From assembly GCA_949752735.1 (NCBI GenBank), contig OX457052.1:18358649-18422648 (forward strand): a DNA stretch of 64,000 bases, read 5' to 3'. Position numbers and translations under genes: made by a program. The notes beneath the pieces were generated by a model that worked only from the letters and a program-made list of their open reading frames with translations, had not been told where the DNA came from and did no database searches. Below, piece by piece: positions 1-9,655 of this stretch (the stretch's first letter is position 1; every line of letters begins with the position of its first letter). This DNA is from Lumbricus terrestris. Its lineage: Eukaryota; Annelida; Clitellata; Crassiclitellata; Lumbricidae.

Positions 1-347
1 CCATCCAGGCACACAGACCTTCAGACGGCATCGCTCGGTTATTGGCACAGACGGGTTGAGACGCTGTCTTGGGTGATCGTGATGGACACACAGTGATTGC
101 GATCTTTCAATAATCCAACCGTTGGATACAATGAATCAAACGGCGCGCATGCCTGTCCCGTTCATTAACCCCCGTGGTGTGCGCAATGCGCATGCACTTG
201 CGCATGCGCCTGTCGTGCACGCTTTTGCGTATGCCACCCGCAGGTACGGAATGGCAGGCAGCTGTTGCAGGTCGCTCACCCGATCGCCTAATAGTTGTCT
301 ATCGACGCATTCACGAGCCCACCAAGGGAGCGCTGTCTTCCTGGGGT
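1..347. other. unassigned sequence at window start
   Basis: No gene or repeat is recognised here. The stretch is relatively GC-rich, with alternating GCGCATGCGC-like words near 190-210, and leads directly into the TCTG array. Confidence 0.4.
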
Positions 348-583
348 TCTGTCTGTGTGTCTGTTTGTCTGTGTGCCTGTCTGTGTGTATGTCTGTCTGT
401 CTGTATTTCTGTCTGTCTGTATTTCTATCTGTCTGTCTGTCTGTCTGTCTGTATGTCTGTGTCTGTCTGTATTTCTGTCAGTCTGTGTGTCCGTCTGTCC
501 GTATTTCTGTCTGTCTGTCTGTCTGTGTGTCCGTCTGTCTGTCTGTGTGTCTGTCTGTGTGTCTGTCTGTGTGTCTGTCTGTG

Positions 584-622
<39 letters not shown>

Positions 623-629
623 ATTTCTG
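348..629 (+). repeat. (TCTG)n / (TGTC)n tetranucleotide array
   Basis: About 280 bases are built from TCTG and TGTG words with a few TATTTC interruptions. All frames stay open on both strands only because the repeat lacks stop codons, so the open frames here (CLSV or DRQT type) are not genes. Confidence 0.95.
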
Positions 630-1161
630 TCAGCGTCAGGCATTAATAGTTGCAAAAGAGACAGCAAAGACAGAGAGAGCAAATGTTTAGACTCGGAAAG
701 AAGGCCTGATTCCCTCCACCAGTCCTCTTCTCAAGTCATATCGAGTTACATCTCATGACCTTGAGACCATAAAATAATCTTTAAATGCACTGCAGCTATA
801 ATAGCCTACGCATAAAACTGCTTAAAATGCGCCAGCTGCGCGTCCGCATCGACTCCAATAATTATTGTCAGTGTGAAGTTTGAAGCCCTCAAATTCGGTT
901 GTTGATAAGAATTATTTAACTCCATTTCAGTTGTACAACGTAGCCTATAATACTAAGTTAAACGTCAAACAATAAGATACCGGCCCATTATTTCCATGGA
1001 TTTCGATATAGGTCGTACATATACTTTGGAGGTTAGTGTAGTGCATTTAATTATGTCAGCTTGAGTCGATTTAGGCTTGCAAGTTGCAATTTGTTAGCGA
1101 TAACAAGCTTCCGTCAAAACCAGTGAGTCTTACATAGTACCGGTATAGCCGCATAAAGAGA

Positions 1162-1275
1162 TTGTGGGGCACGGTGGTGTAGTGGGTATGTTCGTTGCCT
1201 TGTAGCCGGAAGGTTACTGGTTCGAATCCACCCTCAAGCCGCCGCGTATATGGACCTTGAGCAATAGGGTATAGT
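1162..1275 (+). repeat. tRNA-derived SINE, 5' part (family 1)
   Basis: The sequence has a box A-like TAGTGGGTA and a box B GGTTCGAATCC, followed by the CTCAAGCCGCCGCG segment shared with the copies at 5879 and 60898. It is truncated after GACCTTGAGCAA. It is a retroposed copy rather than a tRNA gene, because no cloverleaf with an acceptor stem is evident. Confidence 0.7.
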
Positions 1276-1560
1276 GACCAGAAAGGATTATGTTTGGGAT
1301 ATAATAATTTGTTGCTCCTATCTATTGGATAGTGTCTGGTATAGAAATTTTGTTTCTGACGTGCTGCTTAACTTTGCCGCCATGGCCTTGAAGTTATTCA
1401 AGTATACCGCACTATTGAGCATTGCATTAACACTGCTGAAATTTGACTATTTTCTTATCTGCAGTAGTAATTTGGCCTACAAATAGGAATATTGTGAGCC
1501 ACATCTTATGGCACGGCAGGTAATTTGTTTGGCAATTCCGACATCTATGAGCGACAAACA

Positions 1561-1735
1561 AGGGGTCGTCCATAAACGACGTCACGCACCATAGGGCGAT
1601 TCCTTTTAACCCCTCGTCACACGTTAAAACAAAAGTCATATGATATATAGCAATGGACCGTCACAAATCATACCGTCATAGATGTGTGACCCTCTCCCCC
1701 TCCAGTTTCGTGACGTCATTTATGGACTGTTCCCC
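1561..1735. mobile_element. short MITE with GTCCATAAA..GACGTCACG termini
   Basis: A 175-bp unit starts AGGGGTCGTCCATAAACGAC and ends with the imperfect inverse, TGACGTCATTTATGGACTGT then TCCCC. The terminal inverted repeats span about 27 bp. No coding capacity and no certain target duplication were seen. It is therefore a non-autonomous DNA element of unassigned superfamily. Confidence 0.65.
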
Positions 1736-2355
1736 AATGCATTATTCTAACTTTAAACAAATGGAAAAATCATTCAGGTTGAAAAAACCTTGTGGTCCTT
1801 AATTACGCTTCACAAAATGTTCATATGCTGACAATGCGTTTCACTCATATTATATAGTTCACTCATTTTTGTGGTATATTTGACCATGTTTTTTTGGGAT
1901 TCGCCCTTTGTTCGAATGTGGCCTTCTCTACTTCTTTGTCGCCAACTGACCTTGCTGCGTCTGTACTAGACCTAGGCTACCTGTAACAACTTTGACTGGC
2001 TTGTGGCAATAGTATTTTTCAAGATCTAACATAGGCCTACTGCCAGTTGTAATGGATTCTCGAAGGTAATTTTTCTTAAACTTGCAAGTTATTGGAGGTT
2101 CAAGTCTGGAAAAATCCGACCAGTTAACTGAAACACAGTAGACAGTGGCTTCTAAATTCAGTTTTGGGATTGTGAATGTTCTAGTATCACCTGAAATGCT
2201 AATAGGCAGCGATCAGTTTCTTTTGCTATTTTAAATCTTTTAGATATACCAGTTCTGTATGTATTTTTTTAGCAATCATCATATTCACTTAAAGATTTTC
2301 TGGGTAACCATATATTAGCCATTCTTTTGAATACATTCATCAACAACCTTTCTCT

Positions 2356-3080
2356 CTACGTATGGTAGGGAGCTTGATAAAATGAAGAACAAAATAATAA
2401 TATATGTCGTAACGTCAACTCATCGAAATGGAACATGCAGATGAACCACAGGAGAGGACGTCTTGCATGAAACTCCAGCTTTCTTATTCCATTGTTCCAG
2501 CATGCATGCATTCCTGTATTTACGGCCGTTCCATCACAGCTAACAGCTATTACTGAACTGAAAGAAATATCATTAGGCCAATCAGACAAGAAGTCATGCA
2601 TTGCTTCGAAAATTCCAGCGGTTAATCCACTCCTTGGTGAGATATGCCCTATTTTCGTTTCAAACATGCATACTCTTCCATTATTTGATATTTATGACTG
2701 GAAACATACAGTATTACAGTTATATCTGTCCCATCATCAAAATACAATGCTGCAGCTTCACGCTTTTTTCCTCTTCCATCGGATAATGTTTTACGAAGGC
2801 TTTCTCTCTCTTCTCACAATCTGTTAGTAGCTGAAATCGTCAGTAGTCACAATTGCTTAGGAAACTTAGGAATAGTCCACAAATAGACCTACTTCTGCAT
2901 TGCAGAAACTATTATCTGTTACAACCCTTGACAAAGCTGGAGTGACTTGGTGTAGCGAGGGCGTGCTTCTGCTTCAGATCGCATATAAACATCCTCAATG
3001 ATTCTGACGCTGTGGAATCGGAGTCAACTGTATCACAGCTGGAATCATTGTCTGGTGTATCATCTATACTTTACACAGTC
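2356..3080 (-). pseudogene. decayed transposon-type protein fragments
   Basis: Read on the minus strand, 2356-2667 gives an open stretch with CDGTAVNTG, then RRPLLWFICMFHFDELTLRH. That pattern (DGT.VNTG followed by RPL.W..C..H.NELPLRH) occurs in a repeated uncharacterised, transposon-associated protein family of invertebrates; this is recalled, not searched. Upstream on the same strand, near 2930-3060, is an acidic/serine-rich coding-like stretch (DDTPDNDSSCDTVDSDS) ending at a stop. Stop codons separate the pieces, so this is a dead copy. The transposon class and its ends are not determined. Confidence 0.5.
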
Positions 3081-3369
3081 CTTGAGATTTATAATACTTC
3101 TTACAATTATTCTCTTTTCTTATAATTATTCTCTTTCTTTTCTCTTTCTTTTCTGTCTGTTTCTCCATGACTAACGTTCTCATGTTTGCACAGTGCGTGT
3201 TTCTGCCATGGTTTGCAGCTGCAAAAGTAGACTAAACTTCAGGTGCTCGGCGGCAAAGTTAGATGCAATAAATTTGATGCAAGTTTTCTTCAGTTCTTTC
3301 ATTTAGGACCTGGAGCAACCTTTTAAGTTATCCCAAAGTTCATTTTAAACGAAAACAGTTTTCTTGCTA

Positions 3370-3515
3370 TACCCTATTGAGCAAGTCCTTCACTTGCAAT
3401 TGCTCGAGTGCTTCGGCGTGAAACTCCGATTCAGTGTCTGCGCTGTAGTCGGGAGCGCTTCTGAGTAGTAACACGGTGCAGGGGTGCTATGACAAGTGCA
3501 CATACACACATAGAC
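3370..3515 (+). repeat. SINE family 1, 3' half
   Basis: The segment GAGCAAGTCCTTCACTTGCA through GTCGGGAGCGCTTCTGAGTA to GGGGTGCTATGACAAGTG matches the body and tail of the full copy at 60898-61090. The tRNA-like head is missing, as in a 5'-truncated retroposon. Confidence 0.7.
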
Positions 3516-3870
3516 CTATAGCCGCAGTGAATGGCTTGCTGAGTAATTATTATACACAGTGGAGAGTTGAATCCATTCTTCCAATCTGGTCCTCTTCCTT
3601 CTGAATAATTATACTGGCATAGTGCAAGCCACTCAATGAATTTTTTAGTTGAAGGAGGTGCACCGACCTAGACGTATGTATACACTTGAAACGCTACAAT
3701 GTAGCCTAGACCAACACAGCAGCAGCAGCGGCGGACAGGCATCAGCGGCGATGTGTGGCGGTGGAGGAGGGCCTGGGAAACGTCCAGGGTCGGTCGTAAC
3801 CGGAGTGCAATGTGTTGGTATGCGTTTGTGTATGTAGGTGCAACATAGGGTGTGGATGTTACGGGCATAT

Positions 3871-4421
3871 CTATCTCTGCGTGTGTGTGTGTCTCTGTGT
3901 GTCTCTGTCTCTTTCTGCATCTCTCTGTACCTATCTGTCTCTCTGTCTCTGTCTGTGTCTCTCTCTTTCTGTATCTCCCTGTATCTCTCTGTCTCTGTCT
4001 ATGTCTTTCTGTATCTCTATCTGTCTCTATCTGTCTGTCTATCTGTCTCTCTCTCTCTGTCTCTCTGTCTCTGTTTCTGTCTCTCTTGTTGTATTCTTGT
4101 CTCTCTCTCTCTGTCCTTCTTTGTTTATATCTGTCAATCTATCTGTCTGTCTGTCTGTCTGCCTGTCTGTCTGTCTGTCTATCTGACTCTCTTTTCTCTC
4201 TCTTTCTGTGTCTCTCTCTGTCTCTGTCTATGTCCTTGTCTCTGTCTCTGTCTGTCTGACTTTCTTTCTGTGTGTGTCTCTCTCTTTTTCTCTCTCTGTC
4301 TCTCTCTGTGTCTCTCTCTGTCTCTCTCTCTGTCTCTCTCACTGTCTCTCTCTGTCTCTCTGTCTCTGTGTGCGTGCGTGTGTGCGTGCGTGCGTGCGTG
4401 TGTGTGTGTGTGTGTGTGTGT
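3871..4421 (+). repeat. TCTC/TCTG/TG compound microsatellite
   Basis: About 550 bases are composed of TCTC, TCTG and finally (TGCG)n and (TG)n words. Open frames on both strands (SLSL/VCVC and RERE/THTH type) are compositional artefacts. Confidence 0.95.
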
Positions 4422-4745
4422 TGGCGATCCTTGAAGTCTTTCGTCAAAATAGGTGCACGTCAACGTGTGTGGTCCGTTTAACGAAGCCACAAACATGCAT
4501 GTTCTTTTTGAGGAGCCGACCGACGTTCAAGACTTCAAGTCATATGACGACTCAAGCAACATCCGTCTAACTATTTGTCTCTGATCTTAATGTCTGGATG
4601 CCATTCTCTTCGTCTGTCTGTATTTCTGTATTTCTGTCTACTCTGTTCGTTTGTTGTTTGTATCTGAATGTCTATTTGTTTGCTTGACTATCACGCTGTA
4701 TGCACCTTGCTGTCTGTCTGGGCCATGTTCGGACTGATGCTATCC

Positions 4746-4893
4746 TTCCATCCATCCAAACCTCCATCCATCCATCGATCCAACCATCCATTCATCCATC
4801 CATGCATCTATCCATCCAACCATCCATTCATCCATTTATTCATCCATTCATCCATCAATCTATATCCATCCATCCATTCATCCATCAATCTCT
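4746..4893 (+). repeat. (ATCC)n/(ATTC)n tetranucleotide array
   Basis: Irregular repeats of CATCCATC and CATTCATC run for about 145 bases, then give way to TCTCTCTGTC words. Confidence 0.9.
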
Positions 4894-5144
4894 CTCTGTC
4901 TCTGTCTTACTGTCTGCTTGTCTCTCTTTTCGTCTCCACTTTATCTCTCTTTCTGTGTCGACATTTTCGTCAACGTGTCGCTGCATGCGCCTATAAAAAC
5001 TATAGAATCAGGAATGAACAGATTATAAGAGGCGATCATCTTTGGAATGAAACCTCGAAATAAACCTTATATCATCAATGAACAGTCAATCAGATAGCAG
5101 TGGCTGCTTTTCGAATGTGCCTCTGCACTCTGCAGGCAACGGCG

Positions 5145-5180
5145 TTGAATCGCTGGATGCAGAGGCATCCAGCGATTCAA
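5145..5180. repeat. perfect 16-bp hairpin
   Basis: TTGAATCGCTGGATGC (5145-5160) and its exact inverse GCATCCAGCGATTCAA (5165-5180) are separated by only AGAG. It sits immediately before an AAT/ATT array. It is not followed by a T-run and no function is known. Confidence 0.85.
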
Positions 5181-5186
5181 ATAGGC

Positions 5187-5310
5187 TAATAATAATAATA
5201 ATTATTATTATTATTACTATTATTATCATGATAATAATAATAATAATAATTATTATTATTATTATTAATTATTATTATCACTATTATTATAAAATAATAA
5301 TAATGATACA
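5187..5310. repeat. alternating (AAT)n/(ATT)n palindromic array
   Basis: Blocks of AAT and ATT alternate, so the whole stretch can fold back on itself. Translation of it (I and Y runs) is meaningless. Confidence 0.9.
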
Positions 5311-5878
5311 TTTGTTTAGATAAATAAATAAAATAATATTAATGACAACAACAATTTCTATGGCGCCGTAACACAGCACATGCCGTTACAAGGGCGCCTC
5401 TACAAACACAAACGCAATCAGTCAGATGTACGGTACATTCAGACGGTATCATTGCACATGAGAAAGCTGTTAAAAAAAGCCTAACTGCTTTTTAAGCGCG
5501 GCTATAGGCAACTAGGCATAGGCTAACACTTGTAGAAGCAGCCGTAATATTCATTTGCCGCACTTATCGTTTCTTGAGATACCAAGAGGCGCCTAAATAA
5601 GTGTCCTGCATGATAAAATATGTACAAGCATGAATACACACATGCGCGTAAATAATAACTAAATATACGTATGCTCATGCGTACTTACACACACAAGCAA
5701 GCAAACAAACAAAAATGCATACAAACAGACATGAGTATATGCCTTTAGGGTTTGTATAGAGCGTTGCAAAGGATTCTCAGAAGCGCTCTGGACGTAATTG
5801 GTTATAGGTCTAAGTAGGCTAGTGGCATCCTAACAGACAAAGGTAATTAATTTGACAGAGATAGAAACAATAATATCG

Positions 5879-6040
5879 GAGGGTTCCAGGTTCGAATCCA
5901 CCTCAAGCCGCCGCTTGGGGACCATGAGCAAGTCCTTCACTCGCAATTGTTCGTGCGTGAACCTCCGATGCAGTGTCCGCGCAGTAGTTGGGAGCGCCTA
6001 TGAGCAGCGAGCTTTGAGGTGCGCTATAACAATGCGAGAA
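5879..6040 (+). repeat. SINE family 1 copy lacking box A
   Basis: Box B GGTTCGAATCC lies at 5889-5899, followed by the CTCAAGCCGCCGC segment, AGCAAGTCCTTCACTCGCAA, and the tail GGGAGCGCC..GAGCAGCGAGCTTTGAGG..GCTATAACAA. It resembles the copy at 60898. Confidence 0.75.
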
Positions 6041-6119
6041 AAATAAAATAATAAATAGTAGATTAACAGACCTACAATCAGGGCATTGCACGGCTTTGTC
6101 ATTTTATTTTATTTATTCT

Positions 6120-6270
6120 TATTTATTCATTTTCATTTGCTCGTTCCGAAACGTATGAGCAATTGCCAGTGAAGGACTTACTCAAGGTCCTTACGCGGCG
6201 GCTTGAGTTGGATTCGAACCTGGAACCATCCGGCTCCATAGCACCAAACCAACCACTATAGTATACAATT
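6120..6270 (-). repeat. SINE family 1 copy, minus strand
   Basis: The reverse complement shows GGTTCGAATCC, then CCGCCGCG, then GACCTTGAGTAAGTCCTTCA and GCAATTGCTCATACG. It is the same family as the copy just upstream but inverted to it, so the two could pair in a transcript. Confidence 0.7.
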
Positions 6271-6807
6271 ATACATATTAGCATGACTGAAGCTAATTAT
6301 TATATGTATGCATGCACTAGGGATCTGCAGATCTCCAGTGGCAGCTGAGATAAGTATACTGACTGAGTTCCAATCGCAAGAAAAATACTTCCATGTAATT
6401 ATATATTGGAGTCTGGACCGAGCCAATGCCCTGATTTTATTTTATTATTATTTGTTGTGTTTGTTTTGCGTTCTTTAGTTAAGTTTACTACATTAATTGT
6501 CATCTCATGCTGTTCTTTTAGCCTATTGTTCAATTCATTATGTCAACCGTCTAGCCATCTGTTAAAATTGCATATGTAATTAGGTGTCCCTGTTAGCGGG
6601 ATATTCATCCCTTAGGGCCTTCCTTGTTACCATCCGATAATGTGAAGCATGTTATACTATGTCTATTGTGTATGTTGATGGTTGGTTACAATAAATGAAT
6701 TGAATTGAACCAAAAAGACCCAACACAGCAGCAACAGGATATTAAAATTACTTGTAATGCAATTGCATTGTCTCATTTGCGTGTATATTATATGATGCAG
6801 TTTCGTG

Positions 6808-7016
6808 ATGACTGTGGCGATGGTGAGGACGTTGACCGTCATGATGAGTCTGTGGGCTGTTGTCACGGTTCTAGCCGTCGGAGGGCAGCAGCTACCGTCA
6901 CGCAACGAGGACCACGTCCAGTTCCAGCTGAACAACCAAGAAATCTTCTACGACACACATCTGATTCCGGACGGAAGCGAAGTTTCCAGCTACATCAAAA
7001 AGGGAAACTCGTCCAG
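6808..7016 (+). CDS. NDNF: NDNF exon 1 (signal peptide)
   Basis: 69 codons plus 2 bases encode the start, signal peptide and the QQLPSRNEDH..DGSEVSSYIKKGNSS segment. The donor is TCCAG|GTATAT, phase 2. Reading on past the donor hits a stop within five codons. Confidence 0.85.
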
Positions 7017-7475
7017 GTATATATCATTGTAGTCATCTCATCCAGGTAGACGGCCTATATAATCATGCTTATTATAGTCATCTGACCCTGATGGGTATAA
7101 TTATTCAAATTAAGTCACTGCTCACTGTTATGCCATACTTTTAAGTTAACATGGACGTTATAATAATTATTTTGGCCATGCAGGTAAAAGCAAACGGATT
7201 TTGGACGACCGTTGTCGTGGTTATCGAGACCCGATAAGGATGATGATAGCGATGATAATTATTACGATGACGACGGTGACGACGACGACGATTATGACGA
7301 TGCTAATGATGACGACGACTACGATGATGATGATGAGAATGACTATGATGACGATGATGACGACGACGACGATGATGATGCTGATGATGATGACGACGAC
7401 GACGATGATGATGACGACGACGACGACGATGATGACGACGACGACGACGGCGATGGCGATGACGATAACCATGAC

Positions 7476-7532
<57 letters not shown>

Positions 7533-8820
7533 GTAGGCTACCGACAGCTTAAGCAAAAGACAAAACAAAGCAAAATAAATCACATCTGGGCTATTATACC
7601 ATTACAATTAAGCTTATCTCAATTCCAGTTTGTTAATAATAGGCTATTCATAGCATAGCTTTTTAAATTCTTTGCTGTGCTTGTATCTTGCACAAAGACA
7701 ACATCGAGAAGAATCACGCAAGTAGGTCTGTGTTTTCACAGCAAAAAAGAACCAAGAGAGCGTGATTTAACAGCGGAAAGCCATGTCCAAATATATCAGG
7801 ATTAAGACAAGGGCCAGTATATATATATATACACAAAATTTATATGTATACTATATATATGCTAGTACAGTTAGTTACAATCTGAATGAGTGAGGGAAGT
7901 GTTTAACTCCTATCCAATTATGCCTGGTTTCCAAGGAGCGAATCACGTCGTAGACTACGCCTATATGTATAGTTGTGCTGATTATCGTCCACGGCACACA
8001 TGTTTCGACTTAGCTTCGGCTATGCTTGGAGTCGGCTCGTAATCGCCTTCCCTTTGCCCTCTGGGGAATCGGCACCAATTCAGTTTGAATTGACGACTTC
8101 AAAAGAAAGGCGCTGGCGGCCTCCTCCTCGTCCCTTTGGGGCAGACGATTTGCTGCCGTGTTCAGTGGTAGGCGGCTGAATGGTTCCTGGAAAGTCGCGA
8201 ATGTGGGCCAGGTCGAGAGGCAGGTACTTGCAAAGGTGGGTAAACAGAGACCCAGGGTCAAAGTGGTGCAATGAGGAGGAGGGGAAAGTCCTGCTTGTAG
8301 GCTAATGTGTACAAGGATGCAGACATTAAACTCAGTTAATGAACTCTTCTGTTGCAGATGTTCTCTTGTTCTGTGGTATTCATTGTAGTATCTATAGTCT
8401 TTTTAAATTATAAAGCTGCATTTGTGCATATCAAAGTTCTTGAGCGCATGCGTTGTACGACCAAAGTAGCTCTTCCAAAGAGCCACCCAAAGCATTGACT
8501 GGGATTGTGATGTCAATTAAGTGATGTAGTCTTAGCTCATCTCGTGTTTAAATATACGCTTCATAAACGCAGCAATATCCATATTCATGGATGTAATGTC
8601 GCGTTAATCTTTCAAATTTTCTTAGCGCCACCCAAAAGCTGCGGCTTAATTACAACCGGCGCTATATAAAATCAAGTCCGCAGTAGCCAGGTAGTTGTGT
8701 CTGCTCAAGTGCCAGACCAGAATCCAGGTCAGAGGGGACAAAGAAGTAAACCAGGAGGAGGACATGGAAAAAGAGAAGGAGTAGGAGAAGGAGTAGGAGA
8801 AGAATAAAGAGGATACGATA

Positions 8821-8890
<70 letters not shown>

Positions 8891-8892
8891 TA

Positions 8893-8923
<31 letters not shown>

Positions 8924-8937
8924 CGATGATGATGATA

Positions 8938-8987
<50 letters not shown>

Positions 8988-9244
8988 AATCGCAACGATA
9001 AGGATTTTATTGTGATGACAATCATCGTGGCGAATATAAATGGAAAATGATGATTACGACGTATAAGAGAAGCTCGAGTCCAGTAATGAAAACAAATGAT
9101 TATGATGAGAACTAGATGAAGGACGACAACGATGATGAAAATGCACTGTTAATGATGATGATGACGACGACGACGACGATGATGATGATGATGACGATGA
9201 TGATGATGATGATGATGACGATGATGATGATGATGATGATGATT

Positions 9245-9311
<67 letters not shown>

Positions 9312-9585
9312 CGATGATGATGACAAGGACGCTTATTTCTGCCCAGGTTCTTCTTTATCGTCGAGGAAGACAACACTCCTTTGGCCATTCATGTATCGCC
9401 ATGCTCGTCTTCGATCACTTCTCATATACGATACCAAATCAAACCTGAAGACTACGACGCAAAGAAACCGGGTCGGTATTAAATTCATGATACGCATAAT
9501 TATGCACAGCAACTATTTTGAGTTATTATTTGTTATCATCGTTATTGTCGTCGTCGTCGCCATCACCACCACCACCACCACCACC

Positions 9586-9655
<70 letters not shown>

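Noticed and set aside
122..758. overlapping long open frames over the TCTG array
   Set aside because: They translate only the tetranucleotide repeat (CLSV/DRQT), with no codon bias, splice context or family match.
3812..4496. open frames on both strands over the TCTC/TG array
   Set aside because: Low-complexity SLSLS and RERE peptides arise from the microsatellite.
7201..7658. poly-Asp/poly-Met open frames
   Set aside because: These are GAT/GAC repeat translations inside NDNF intron 1.
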